A stretch of DNA of 64,000 nucleotides, taken from Faecalibacillus faecis. Its GTDB lineage: Bacteria > Bacillota_I > Bacilli_A > Erysipelotrichales > Coprobacillaceae. Below the pieces are notes generated by a model. That model did not search any database. It saw only the letters and a list, made by a program, of their open reading frames with translations, and was not told the DNA's origin. Each line of letters begins with the position of its first letter. Position 1 is the stretch's first letter. Shown here piece by piece: positions 49,941-59,349 of the stretch. The translations under genes were made by a program, and so were the position numbers. The stretch is from positions 1 through 64,000 of the forward strand of contig NZ_PYLP01000011.1 of NCBI RefSeq assembly GCF_003024675.1. Direction: 5' to 3'.

Positions 49941-51362
49941 TTATGAAAATTCAACATTATTTATTAAATAAACATCAAAGAAATATTCATTGTCAATATT
50001 ACCACTGTATAATTTCTTAGCATTCATATTTTCTAAAAAGCTTTGATCATTCTTTTGATCAGCAATATAGAATATCGGCTGATTACTTTGTTCTAAACTA
50101 TAAACTGTATTACTATATGTTGTATATTGTGTTTCATAATAAGGCATAACTGTGGTACTTAATAAAAAGATATCTGTTACGATTGTACGTGTTGAATATT
50201 CTTTCTTAGCTTTTTCAAAGAAAGCTAAGGTATCTTCTGTCCCATTAAAGTATTCCCTTTGAATATTAAAGAAACAACCATATATCATATTACATATCAA
50301 TATTATTATTGCAACATTTTTCAAAGAATTTTTCTTTATCAAAGAAATACCTACAGCCAATCCTAAAAAGAAAATGCCAATAGTACTATGTAAATATCTT
50401 GCTACAAAAATAGGACGTATCAATAATCCATAAACAACACCAAACATCATCAACCCATACATTGGAATATAACATAAAAGTACAAAGTTAGCTTTTTGAT
50501 TTTTAAAATGATTATTTATTGTTGTTTTTAAAACAACAATAAATAATAAACTTGTCATCAATAATGGTAAGCCAATAAATATTAATACAAATAGATTAGG
50601 TATTTCATTATGACATAATGAATTAAATGGATATATGAGCATTTGTGCAATATCTGTAAAATTAACAGACCATAACCAAAAATCATTATTTACATTCATC
50701 ACTTGTTTAAAACTAATAAATAGCCATGGTAAATAACCTAATATTGTGATTAATGAGATTATTAAAATATCCTTAATATATTTTTTATCTTTCACCAATA
50801 AAGCAATAAACAAAATCATATACACAAAAATTTCAGAAATAATATTAAAATTATGTGTATAAGCTGCCAATATTCCACTCAATGTAAATAATAACTTATC
50901 TTTTCTTTGACCATGTAAATAAATTTCACATCCTAAAAATGCAGACCATGTAACAAAAAGAATTGACCATGAATACATTCTTAATTCAACAGACATATGC
51001 ATACAACTTGGCATAAGTCCTACTAAACAAATAAAAACACCTGCAATAAAATCACTTTTAAAAATATGTTTAATATATTTTTTTCCAATAGCCATAAGAA
51101 TGATTGTTGGGATTACTGACATGATCTTCATAATTTCTATATGTTGACCAAACAATGTAACAATAAGTTTTAAGAGCACAAAATATAAAGGTGGATGTAC
51201 ATCTTGACCAATTTCACGAATCATCTCTTTAAAATCATATTTCATTATAATAGCTGTCCATGCTTCATCTCCCCATAATGATCTATTAAAACATAACAGT
51301 ATTAAAAAAATAGAAATAAAGATAATTAGTATATTTAATTTGTCTTTTAATACCTTTTTCAT
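49941..51362 (-). CDS. GT39/PMT-like membrane glycosyltransferase
   Basis: 473 residues with about ten membrane helices. The first outside loop has NRSLWGDEAW and DVHPPLYFVLLKL, the acidic and HPP motifs typical of GT39/ArnT-like enzymes. It takes a sugar from a polyprenyl-phosphate donor outside the cell. The acceptor is probably the wall polysaccharide of this cluster. It is followed by the GtrC-like gene and preceded by a lipoprotein gene with a hairpin between. Confidence 0.85.
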   Translation of the reverse strand: MKKVLKDKLNILIIFISIFLILLCFNRSLWGDEAWTAIIMKYDFKEMIREIGQDVHPPLYFVLLKLIVTLFGQHIEIMKIMSVIPTIILMAIGKKYIKHIFKSDFIAGVFICLVGLMPSCMHMSVELRMYSWSILFVTWSAFLGCEIYLHGQRKDKLLFTLSGILAAYTHNFNIISEIFVYMILFIALLVKDKKYIKDILIISLITILGYLPWLFISFKQVMNVNNDFWLWSVNFTDIAQMLIYPFNSLCHNEIPNLFVLIFIGLPLLMTSLLFIVVLKTTINNHFKNQKANFVLLCYIPMYGLMMFGVVYGLLIRPIFVARYLHSTIGIFFLGLAVGISLIKKNSLKNVAIIILICNMIYGCFFNIQREYFNGTEDTLAFFEKAKKEYSTRTIVTDIFLLSTTVMPYYETQYTTYSNTVYSLEQSNQPIFYIADQKNDQSFLENMNAKKLYSGNIDNEYFFDVYLINNVEFS

Positions 51363-51383
51363 CTTCTCTCCTTTATTAACAAA

Positions 51384-51413
51384 ACATGGGATTAATTATC
51401 ATCAATCCCATGT
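51384..51413 (-). terminator. Hairpin between lipoprotein and GT39 genes, possible partial terminator
   Basis: ACATGGGATT (51384-51393) and AATCCCATGT (51404-51413) form a perfect 10-bp stem with a 10-nt loop. The following minus-strand run (TTTTGTTAATAAA) is a weak U-tract. It may lower expression of the genes downstream or protect the lipoprotein mRNA end. Confidence 0.6.
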
Positions 51414-51417
51414 GCTT

Positions 51418-52104
51418 TTATTTTTGTTTTGTAGGATATGTAATTACAACTCTTGTTAAAATTCCCTTTTTATTTTCAGTAACTAATTCATACTTATAAC
51501 CTTGATCATCGGAATAATACCAATGTCCATCCGTATTTTGTTCAGGTCCGCCAATTTGTTTCATTAAATTTGTACTTGTGTATTTACCATCCATTAAAAT
51601 TTCATTATTATTTCTATCAACAAATGTTATGCTATCTATTGAATGATGATTTTCTTCTTCATTAATCGTATCATAGTCTAACGTAATTTGTGTTACTTTA
51701 CAGTCAGAAACAGGTAATGAATTTTTAGTATCATTTTCATAACGTACTCCAAACCATTGCCAATTACCATCATCTAAATAAACCTTTAAAAAAGCTACCA
51801 TAGAAGAAACACCACCAGCATTAAGTTTATCTGCCTCATCAACTGTTTTTCCTGTATTCCCTAATTCAATTTTATCTCCAACTTTTTCTAAATAACTTAC
51901 ATATTCACCTACTGTTTCTGGAAAGGGAATTTTTTTACCATCGATAGTTAAATATTTAATCATCCCTTTTGCTTCAGTAAATTTTCTTGTTTTTTGTGTT
52001 GTCGTCGAAGAATTACCATTACTTGTTTGCTTACTTTCACCACATGCTGTTACACCAAAAGCCATAGCAAGAACTAAGCATAACGATAAGATTTTTTTTA
52101 TCAT
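51418..52104 (-). CDS. Lipoprotein encoded in the glycan cluster
   Basis: 228 residues. A lipoprotein signal peptide with lipobox VTACG (Cys at 21) is followed by a Ser/Thr/Asn-rich tether (KQTSNGNSSTTTQKT) and a compact domain with YDTINEEENHHSIDSITF and HWYYSDDQGYKYELVTE. I recognise no family. It is on the outside of the membrane and sits among membrane glycosyltransferases, so a scaffold or sugar-binding role is possible. A hairpin downstream and a possible promoter upstream suggest it is expressed at its own level. Confidence 0.78.
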   Translation of the reverse strand: MIKKILSLCLVLAMAFGVTACGESKQTSNGNSSTTTQKTRKFTEAKGMIKYLTIDGKKIPFPETVGEYVSYLEKVGDKIELGNTGKTVDEADKLNAGGVSSMVAFLKVYLDDGNWQWFGVRYENDTKNSLPVSDCKVTQITLDYDTINEEENHHSIDSITFVDRNNNEILMDGKYTSTNLMKQIGGPEQNTDGHWYYSDDQGYKYELVTENKKGILTRVVITYPTKQK

Positions 52105-52143
52105 TGATTTTCTCCTTTTTATTTTTTACTTTTTTCTAATTCA

Positions 52144-52158
52144 TAACTATTATAGTTA
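52144..52158. promoter_or_regulatory. Palindrome over a possible internal promoter before the lipoprotein gene
   Basis: TAACTAT-T-ATAGTTA is a 7-bp inverted repeat with a 1-bp spacer. On the minus strand it encloses TATAAT, a possible -10 for the lipoprotein gene. No convincing -35 is seen. Confidence 0.35.
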
Positions 52159-52204
52159 CTTTTTTTTATTTAATCTACTATTTTTAAATTAATTATTCTT
52201 AAAT

Positions 52205-52681
52205 TTACAATCTATCTATAAATTCTTTTATCTCTTTAATAATTCCTTGTTTATCTGCTTTATACTCTTTGGGTATAAAATTATGTGATTCTTTCACAAT
52301 TTTATCTAAATCATCTAGATCAGTACAGGGAATAATATAGCCCAATTTATCATATCTTTCCATAATTTGTACTTGATGATCATTGTTTTGTTCCTTATAT
52401 TTTCCTAGTCTAGGTACAACAATAACTCTTTTCTTTAATTTTAAAGCTGCAACAATGGCACCTACCCCAGCATGTGTAATAATCAAATCTGCAATCTCAA
52501 TTTGGCGGTTCAATTCTTCTTCCGTATAGTATTCTTGACCATGAATCTTTTCATAATTTCCTTTAGTATAACCAAGTTGTACATAAACATCATTTTCTTC
52601 AACAAAGTGAGAATTTAATATTGCATTTAATAAACGATCAAAACGTTTATCTTGTGTTCCGAACATAACAAAAATACGCAT
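52205..52681 (-). CDS. Alg13/PssE-type glycosyltransferase subunit
   Basis: 158 residues. It corresponds to the C-terminal half of GT28 enzymes: IFVMFGTQDKRFDRLL at the start, then ADLIITHAGVGAIVAALKLKKRVIVVPR, which binds the nucleotide sugar. Such proteins work only with an Alg14/PssD-type membrane partner. That partner is fused to the end of the protein encoded immediately upstream; the two genes overlap by one base. Together they should add the second sugar to a lipid-linked acceptor. Confidence 0.88.
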   Translation of the reverse strand: MRIFVMFGTQDKRFDRLLNAILNSHFVEENDVYVQLGYTKGNYEKIHGQEYYTEEELNRQIEIADLIITHAGVGAIVAALKLKKRVIVVPRLGKYKEQNNDHQVQIMERYDKLGYIIPCTDLDDLDKIVKESHNFIPKEYKADKQGIIKEIKEFIDRL

Positions 52682-55143
52682 TATTTCAATCCTCCTCGAT
52701 ATTTAGCATTTGGATAAAGTTTCAACATTTCCTCCCATTGCACTAAAAATAAATCTGCAATTGGATAGACAAGTTTTCCCGATAAAGTTTTCGTTGTGAT
52801 ATTGGCGAATGTTTCTATAAAAATAACTTTTTTACCAAATAATTTGGCAATATAACAAATTGGCACAGTTGTATGCGCTCCTGTTGCAATTACAACATCT
52901 GGTTTAACTTTTAAAAACGCTTTGAAACTTCTTATAATAGTAATTGGAAAATTACATAAAAACTTAAACAAATGTTCCTTTGTTCCTGCTGGCATATACC
53001 ACGAACGTGATTGATTTGTTTTCTTTATTTCTTTCATCATTTCATGATCTTCCGTAAGTAAAAATGAATTATAGCGTTTCATTAATTCATCAAGTTCACA
53101 AAGTTCACTATAATGACCTCCTGCTGATGAAGTAAACATGACTCTTGTTTTTAAATCATGAATGTTCATATTTTTAAATGCATCTAACCATTGTTTACGA
53201 ACATTTTCATAGCTATAAGAATTTGCTTTGTCTTTAGCGTTTTTTGAAAGTTCTTTAGAAGGATTATTTAACAGCGCAACTAGTTTATTCGCCATTTGAT
53301 CCAAATCTCTATTTTTAATGATATAGCCATCTTTTCCATCTTCGATAATATCTAACGATCCTTTGGCACTATCAAAAGAAAGACATGGTATACCATAATC
53401 CATTGCTTCCAATAAAACGAGTCCAAAACTTTCATAGTGTGATGTTGTCACAAAGACACTTGTATTTTCTAATATTTGTGATTTTTCTTTTCCAACTTTA
53501 TTTCCATAGAACGTTACAGAATCTGCAATTCCTAAACGATCCGCTAAAACACTCAAATTATGTCTTTCTTCTCCATCACCGACGATATTTAAATGAGCTG
53601 ATGGATTTTGTTCTAAAACTTTTACAAAAACACGTAACATATCATCATAAGCTTTTTCACTTGAAAGTCTTCCCATTACTGTTACTTGATTTGTATCAAA
53701 CTTTGCATCTTCATGATCCACTTTATCAATACACAAAGGTAAGTATACACATTGTGGTCCCGTTAGATACTCTTTATAGAATTCATTAATTGATTTTGAT
53801 ACAGGAATAAACAAATCAAATTTTTTTACTGCTTTATACACTTTTTTTGGATAATTTTTTTGACAATCAGGATGGCAATGTTCCCACGCAATGAGTAATT
53901 TATTCTTTTGGTATTTAGAAAATAATTGATCAAAAGCTAAGGTTGTTGAAATAATAATATCTCCATCGTTATCCTTTGCACATTTTTTGATTAAAGCTCT
54001 TTTTTTGTATAAAATCTTTAATGATTTTATACCTTCAAAAAAGATTTTCTTTATGTTTTTATACTTTAAGGCATTTTTTATTTCTTCTTTATTTGGTACT
54101 AAATCTGTTGATAAATAAGTTACTTGAACCCTTTCATCAATATAAAAAGAAGGTTCACATAATTTATAAACATTTACAATTTCAACATCATAATCATCTA
54201 CCAGCATATTGGCAAGTGAACAAATTGCTTTTTCAATTCCTCCTACTCTTAAATGAAGAGAAAGAATTGTCACTTTTTTTCTTGGTCTGTTATGCTTATT
54301 TACAATTTTTTTATTTGTTCTTAAATAAGCAAATTGACAAGCCATTTCCGCAGATCTTTTGAGTCTATTTAGAAGATGCTTTGAATGATTAAAACAAGTT
54401 TGATGATAGTAAAGTTGTGATGCTTTAAGATATCTTAACTTACGATAATGATTGACATTTTTATTGATAGTAATAGAGTGATTGTGAATAACTTGCACAT
54501 TATTTAAAACACAAATATGCAATCCTGCTTGTCTTATCTTGGCACAATAAATATCTTCTTCATAAAATAAGAAAGTTCCTTCATCAAAACAACCAACACG
54601 ATCAATTACTTCTTTTTTTATTCCAAAAAAACATCCAGATAAACATTCAACACTTGTGATTTCTCCTTTATAACGAGACGCTGGATATTTTATTAAATTT
54701 TTATAAAGTCTATTGATAATTGGATAATTATCATGAATATCATATTTAATACTTTTTTGTTTCCAACCTCTATTTAGTTTTCCATGTTCTTCTATTGTTG
54801 GTCCAAACATTTGATAATTATTATCTGAATTCATATACGCTATAAAATCCTCAAGCTGTCTCTTTTCAACAATAATATCTGGATTAGAAATAATATAATT
54901 ATCAAAATCATTTTCATATAAATATCTTAATCCTGCATTATTTCCAGCCGCATATCCTGTATTACTTGACATTTCAATCAAATGGATTCCTTGTATTTTA
55001 CGTAATTCTGTTAAAGAATCATCTGTTGATGCATTATCAACAACTACAATAGAATCTAATATATTATATGATTTTATTTTTTCTACAAACGATACCGTCT
55101 CTTTAGCATCATTAAAATTTAAAACAACTATCCCTGTTTTCAT
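52681..55143 (-). CDS. Triple fusion: GT2 - GT4 - Alg14/PssD glycosyltransferase
   Basis: 820 residues in three parts. Residues 1-240 are a rhamnosyltransferase-like GT2 domain (GIVVLNFNDAKET, VVVDNASTDDS, SNPDIIV, FLFYEEDIYC). Residues 290-660 are a GT4 domain (LHLRVGGIEKAICSLA, VMGRLSSEKAYD, TTSHYESFGLVLLEAM). Residues 665-820 match Alg14/PssD (VMFTSSAGGHYSELCEL, VIATGAHTTVPICYIAKLFG). No ribosome binding site is seen at either junction, so the fusion looks genuine. With the Alg13-like protein downstream it would build several linkages of the repeat unit at the inner membrane face. Confidence 0.9.
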   Translation of the reverse strand: MKTGIVVLNFNDAKETVSFVEKIKSYNILDSIVVVDNASTDDSLTELRKIQGIHLIEMSSNTGYAAGNNAGLRYLYENDFDNYIISNPDIIVEKRQLEDFIAYMNSDNNYQMFGPTIEEHGKLNRGWKQKSIKYDIHDNYPIINRLYKNLIKYPASRYKGEITSVECLSGCFFGIKKEVIDRVGCFDEGTFLFYEEDIYCAKIRQAGLHICVLNNVQVIHNHSITINKNVNHYRKLRYLKASQLYYHQTCFNHSKHLLNRLKRSAEMACQFAYLRTNKKIVNKHNRPRKKVTILSLHLRVGGIEKAICSLANMLVDDYDVEIVNVYKLCEPSFYIDERVQVTYLSTDLVPNKEEIKNALKYKNIKKIFFEGIKSLKILYKKRALIKKCAKDNDGDIIISTTLAFDQLFSKYQKNKLLIAWEHCHPDCQKNYPKKVYKAVKKFDLFIPVSKSINEFYKEYLTGPQCVYLPLCIDKVDHEDAKFDTNQVTVMGRLSSEKAYDDMLRVFVKVLEQNPSAHLNIVGDGEERHNLSVLADRLGIADSVTFYGNKVGKEKSQILENTSVFVTTSHYESFGLVLLEAMDYGIPCLSFDSAKGSLDIIEDGKDGYIIKNRDLDQMANKLVALLNNPSKELSKNAKDKANSYSYENVRKQWLDAFKNMNIHDLKTRVMFTSSAGGHYSELCELDELMKRYNSFLLTEDHEMMKEIKKTNQSRSWYMPAGTKEHLFKFLCNFPITIIRSFKAFLKVKPDVVIATGAHTTVPICYIAKLFGKKVIFIETFANITTKTLSGKLVYPIADLFLVQWEEMLKLYPNAKYRGGLK

Positions 55144-55205
55144 TTTTTCATCACCTTACTTCTACTCATAATTCTACTCTATTTTAACAAAACTATAAAA
55201 AGAAT

Positions 55206-55228
55206 AAAAGACTCTTACAAAAGAGTCT
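55206..55228 (-). terminator. Terminator splitting the glycan cluster
   Basis: On the minus strand AGACTCTT and AAGAGTCT (55209-55228) with a 4-nt loop are followed by TTTTATTCTTTTT. It overlaps the GT2 stop and lies 85 bases before the triple-fusion gene. The cluster is thus probably two transcription units or one with partial termination. Confidence 0.8.
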
Positions 55229-56196
55229 CATTTATATACAATAGAACATAAATCTCCTACAAAGGTTTTAAAGCTTCCATATCCTTTATATTTCCCTTTT
55301 AAATACATAACTATTAAAGAGAAAAATGATTTATTTTTTATATATTTCTTTCTATCTTTTGAATAAAGAATATGATTTTCTACATATTCTTTATTATATT
55401 CATAACCTATATTGATTCTTTTTAAGTAATTGAGTAATTCTATTTCTTCATCAATATAGTTTAATCTTTTAATTGTTCTATTTTTCATCAATTCTTTATG
55501 TGAATTGTGAATAACATCATCGAGTCCTATCGTATTTTTATCATGTATACGATAATCAATTAATGGAACATTATAAAAATAACATCCATCTTGCATTGCT
55601 GCAATCAAGTTCAATTCCCAATCGTGAGGATATTTACTTTGTGTATTCTTCAAGAAAATTTCTACTTCTTCTTTTCTTACTGCCATACAACATCCTTGAG
55701 AAAAATTAGTAATTTTTACTAAAGATAAATCCACTCTCTCTATTTCATCAATAACATCTTTATGTAATAGATTTTGGTTGGCGTATCCTTTCTTTTGTTC
55801 AATCGAAAAAGGTTTTCCTTGTCCATCTACAAAATTAAAGCTTGAAGCAAGGGTTTTTATTTCTGGATGATTCTTTAAAGCCTCAACCATTCTTTCTACT
55901 TTATCAAGATGCCAAATATCATCTTGATCACATAAGAAAATAACATCTCCACTTGCATGTGCTAATCCTTTTTTAAAATTACCTTTATAACCTAGATTTT
56001 TTTCATTTTTTATAAATATCCAATTTAATTGGTGATTGCTTATATATTTTTCAACAAGATAGCTTGTATCATCTGTTGATACATCATCAACAATAATAAC
56101 TTCATCAAGTTTTAGAGTTTGGTTTTTTATTGAATCTAACTGTTCATTTAAGTATTTAGCTCCATTATATGTTGCCATTACTAATGATATTTTCAT
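55228..56196 (-). CDS. GT2 glycosyltransferase, rhamnosyltransferase-like
   Basis: 322 residues. A typical GT2 start (KISLVMATYNGAKYLNEQLDSI), then VIIVDDVSTDD, and FLCDQDDIW as the metal/nucleotide-sugar motif. It resembles RgpB-type and other wall-rhamnan transferases. The ATG at 56196 follows GGGAGG; a longer frame to 56244 would overlap the SGNH gene and lacks a binding site. The sugar is not certain; rhamnose is suggested by the neighbouring rhamnose genes. Confidence 0.9.
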   Translation of the reverse strand: MKISLVMATYNGAKYLNEQLDSIKNQTLKLDEVIIVDDVSTDDTSYLVEKYISNHQLNWIFIKNEKNLGYKGNFKKGLAHASGDVIFLCDQDDIWHLDKVERMVEALKNHPEIKTLASSFNFVDGQGKPFSIEQKKGYANQNLLHKDVIDEIERVDLSLVKITNFSQGCCMAVRKEEVEIFLKNTQSKYPHDWELNLIAAMQDGCYFYNVPLIDYRIHDKNTIGLDDVIHNSHKELMKNRTIKRLNYIDEEIELLNYLKRINIGYEYNKEYVENHILYSKDRKKYIKNKSFFSLIVMYLKGKYKGYGSFKTFVGDLCSIVYK

Positions 56197-56216
56197 TGAA
56201 TTAACCTCCCTCTTTT

Positions 56217-57803
56217 TTATTTTGTTAAAAATGCTCCATAACAATGATCATCTATCAATTGTCCTGATTCGTTATATAGTCTATAGTATGTCCAATAATA
56301 TCCATTTTCATTAGGAGCATAAGTCGTCCATAAATGTCTTCCACTACTTACCTTTTTTAAACCAGTACCATAAACCCATGGTTTTGGATTACCATTTAAA
56401 TATTTTTGACAATCTAATAATAAAATTTCATAATAGTATCCTTGGTTAGGATTTACATTAGAAGATACGCCTAATAAGACACCTCTTCCATAAGGATTTG
56501 ATCCTTCATATTTTCCATCTATATAAGCTGGGTAACTATGTTCAACATTAAATCCAATTAATTTTGATGAAATCTTTTCCGAATTAGAATTAAGTAATTC
56601 ACAATTAATTAAATAACTTCCTTTATTAGGTTGCCATTGTACACTTGATGAGGTACTTGATAATGTACTCCATCTTTGTTCACTAATGTTGTATACTTGC
56701 CATTTAAATTTATTTTGAGAATTAATCCCTGTACCTTGTGCATTCAATTGAATATATGTACTGTTAAAAGAATATCCAATACTATTTAATGTCTGTGGTT
56801 GGACATAGAATGCACTAACGTGATTGATTTGATCACCGTTAGGGTTCTTTGCAAGTGCATAAATCCAATACCATCCAGAATTAGGTACACTATAGCTTAT
56901 TTGATTACTTGATTGATAGCCACTTGACCAAATCCATTTAGATTTTGTGCAATCATAAATCATGAATTCATAAAGAGTTTGTGAATTTCCACCTGCATTA
57001 TAACTTGCATTTATCAATCCATTGCTATTTGTAAAATCAATATCTGTGGCATCTAATTTTGCATACCCATTTTCCATATAATAAGTAATTTTTTCATTAC
57101 CAGAAATATTTACATGTAAATAGTCAGCACTACACATATCTCTTGTTTTATCAATATTTGCATTTCTTAAATCATAACATTCTACACCGTAATATTGACA
57201 TACGGTTTTTATAGCGTCCACATAAGCATCTACTTGCCATTGTGGACCCCATATTTCTTTTCTATAATAAGGTGTAATACTTATAATTTTAGCGTTTGGA
57301 TAAGACGTCTTCATTCGATAGATTGCTGTTTGATAAGCATTATAAAATGTACCAACATCTCCTATATTTTGTCCTGGTGTAAAGTTTCCTAAAGGTGTCC
57401 CACCAATATCATTAGTGCCACCAAAAAACAAAATAACATCAGGTGTCCCATTATCATTCAAAGCATCGATTCTTTCCTGACTAGCCATACATTTTGTAGC
57501 ATCATATCCTGATGGATCACCTTGATACCATCCCACTTTAGAACCGCCTAAGGCCTCACATACGCCTAATCGCATAGAATGATCATTAATATATTTCATC
57601 CACCATGTTTGTGAAACCGACATATGCTCTGGGCTGTAAAAAGAATAATATTTCATCCCTCTTGTATATCCATTATAAGTTGAAAGACTATCACCCATAA
57701 CAGAAACAATAGAACGATCATCTTCTATAGCTTGTACATTAGAAAAAGAAAAAATGGAGAGGATAAATGAACTAAATATCAAAAAAGTTGTTATTTTTTT
57801 CAT
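56217..57803 (-). CDS. Secreted SGNH/GDSL hydrolase with C-terminal beta domains
   Basis: 528 residues. The signal peptide ends near VQA (residue 25). The SGNH domain (about 30-255) has GDSLST (catalytic Ser), GGSKVGW, FFGGTNDIGG and the D-x-x-H pair in SADYLHVN. The rest (about 265-528) is aromatic-rich beta sequence with repeats such as SGWYWIYALAKNPNG and NGYYWTYYRLYNESG, like triple-tyrosine/sugar-binding modules. It probably removes or adds an ester group on the polymer or on peptidoglycan outside the cell. Its position beside the exporter supports the polymer as substrate. Confidence 0.87.
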   Translation of the reverse strand: MKKITTFLIFSSFILSIFSFSNVQAIEDDRSIVSVMGDSLSTYNGYTRGMKYYSFYSPEHMSVSQTWWMKYINDHSMRLGVCEALGGSKVGWYQGDPSGYDATKCMASQERIDALNDNGTPDVILFFGGTNDIGGTPLGNFTPGQNIGDVGTFYNAYQTAIYRMKTSYPNAKIISITPYYRKEIWGPQWQVDAYVDAIKTVCQYYGVECYDLRNANIDKTRDMCSADYLHVNISGNEKITYYMENGYAKLDATDIDFTNSNGLINASYNAGGNSQTLYEFMIYDCTKSKWIWSSGYQSSNQISYSVPNSGWYWIYALAKNPNGDQINHVSAFYVQPQTLNSIGYSFNSTYIQLNAQGTGINSQNKFKWQVYNISEQRWSTLSSTSSSVQWQPNKGSYLINCELLNSNSEKISSKLIGFNVEHSYPAYIDGKYEGSNPYGRGVLLGVSSNVNPNQGYYYEILLLDCQKYLNGNPKPWVYGTGLKKVSSGRHLWTTYAPNENGYYWTYYRLYNESGQLIDDHCYGAFLTK

Positions 57804-58579
57804 TATACTTCTTCTGCAAAACCTTTTTCTAATTTTTTAAATATTGCATATCCAATAAATAAAACAATGAGCGTAATAAAGATAAGATATCCTACACTTG
57901 TTAAAGATGGAAGTGTGTGATACATAAATAAATCTCTATATGTTTCAATTAAATGAGTTAATGGATTTAAATAAAGAACCCATCTAATTCTTTCTGGCAA
58001 TAATGTTGCTTCATATAAAATTGGTGTTGCATAAAATAATAAGTTAATAAAGAACTGAATAATATATTCCGTATCTTTAATATAAATATTAATTGCACTA
58101 AAGGCAAAAACCAATCCTGAAGTAAATAAAAATTGAATAAAAGCAAAGATTGGTACTAAAATAACATGCCACGATAGTGGTCCAACACCACCAAAAATAC
58201 AGAATAATATAATAACAATACATGAAATAAAGAAATTAACCAATCCACTTAAAGTAACAGATAATGGTAATATTTCTCTTGGAAAATAAACTTTCTTTAT
58301 AATTCCTGCATTCATTCTTACCGTAATCATTCCTTGGTTCATACATGTAATAAAGAAGTTCCAAGGAATAATACCAATAACTAAATAAACAATAAAATGA
58401 TCTGGACTTGATCTCATAATGAATGGGAAAACAATAGCGTATACTAAAACTTGTAATAAAGGATTAATAAAAGACCATAGCACACCTAAAAAAGAGCCCT
58501 TGTATTTTCCTCTAATTTCCTTTTTTACATTCGTTTTTAATAATTCTCTATATTGATATAAATCTTTAAATAATCTCAT
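57803..58579 (-). CDS. ABC-2 polysaccharide exporter permease (Wzm/TagG-like)
   Basis: 258 residues with six membrane helices. LYQYRELLKTNVKKEIRGKYKGSFLGVLW is the family's N-terminal interface signature. It exports a finished, lipid-linked polysaccharide with the ATPase encoded upstream. The ATG at 58579 follows AGTAGGTG; the ATG at 58597 precedes that binding site. The gene start overlaps the ATPase gene end. Confidence 0.93.
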   Translation of the reverse strand: MRLFKDLYQYRELLKTNVKKEIRGKYKGSFLGVLWSFINPLLQVLVYAIVFPFIMRSSPDHFIVYLVIGIIPWNFFITCMNQGMITVRMNAGIIKKVYFPREILPLSVTLSGLVNFFISCIVIILFCIFGGVGPLSWHVILVPIFAFIQFLFTSGLVFAFSAINIYIKDTEYIIQFFINLLFYATPILYEATLLPERIRWVLYLNPLTHLIETYRDLFMYHTLPSLTSVGYLIFITLIVLFIGYAIFKKLEKGFAEEV

Positions 58580-58587
58580 CTTATCAC

Positions 58588-59313
58588 CTACTGACATACC
58601 TTTAGGTACTCATCTACTACTTCATTTGGTGTACCATCCATACGTACCTCTCCATTATAAATCCAAATCGCTCTATTACATAATTCTCTTACTTGTCCTA
58701 AACTATGTGTAACAATAACAATGGTTTTTTCACTTTTTTTCATCTCTTTTAATTTTGCAAAACACTTATCTTGAAAGTGTTGATCACCTACCGCTAAAAT
58801 TTCATCAATAAGTAAAATTTCCGCATCAACATTAATTGCGATGGAAAAAGCTAGTCGCATATACATTCCTGAAGAATATGTTCTTACAGGATTATCAATA
58901 AAATCACCAAGTTCTGAAAATTCAATAATTTCATCAATACGTTTATCAATTTCTTGTCGTGTTAAACCAAAAATTGCTGCATTGAAATAAATATTTTCCC
59001 TTCCTGTAAAATCAGGATGGAAACCTGCTCCTAATTCAAGTAAAGAAGTAAGTTTTCCATGTGTTTCTAACGTTCCTTTATTAGGATACAGAATCTTTGT
59101 CATCAATTTTAATAAAGTTGATTTACCACTTCCGTTTGTTCCTATTAAAGCAACAGTTTCTCCTTTTTTTATATCTAAATTGATATTCTTTAAAACTTGT
59201 CTTTTTTGAACCTTTGTTGTTTTCCAAAAACATATTCTTTCTTTTAAAGTTGTAGGTTTATCATATACAAGTTTAAAATCTTTATACATATTTCTTATTT
59301 CTATCGCATTCAT
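58588..59313 (-). CDS. ABC polysaccharide exporter ATPase (Wzt/TagH-like)
   Basis: 241 residues. Walker A is IGTNGSGKST, the signature motif RTYSSGMYMRLAF and Walker B ILLIDEILAVGD. Ends at VCQ without the extra sugar-recognition domain of some Wzt proteins, so substrate choice lies elsewhere. It powers export of the polymer together with the permease. Confidence 0.94.
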   Translation of the reverse strand: MNAIEIRNMYKDFKLVYDKPTTLKERICFWKTTKVQKRQVLKNINLDIKKGETVALIGTNGSGKSTLLKLMTKILYPNKGTLETHGKLTSLLELGAGFHPDFTGRENIYFNAAIFGLTRQEIDKRIDEIIEFSELGDFIDNPVRTYSSGMYMRLAFSIAINVDAEILLIDEILAVGDQHFQDKCFAKLKEMKKSEKTIVIVTHSLGQVRELCNRAIWIYNGEVRMDGTPNEVVDEYLKVCQ

Positions 59314-59349
59314 CTACTAGAATCACCTTCTTATTGTGTTATTATAACA

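Noticed and set aside
52144-52158. Fourth copy of the LysR operator
   Set aside because: TAACTAT-N1-ATAGTTA has another half-site order and spacer and lies over a -10, far from the reductase regulon.
53385-54362. Plus-strand frames of over 100 codons opposite the triple-fusion glycosyltransferase
   Set aside because: Leu/His/Phe-rich composition typical of antisense shadows, no binding sites, and the minus-strand gene is unambiguous.
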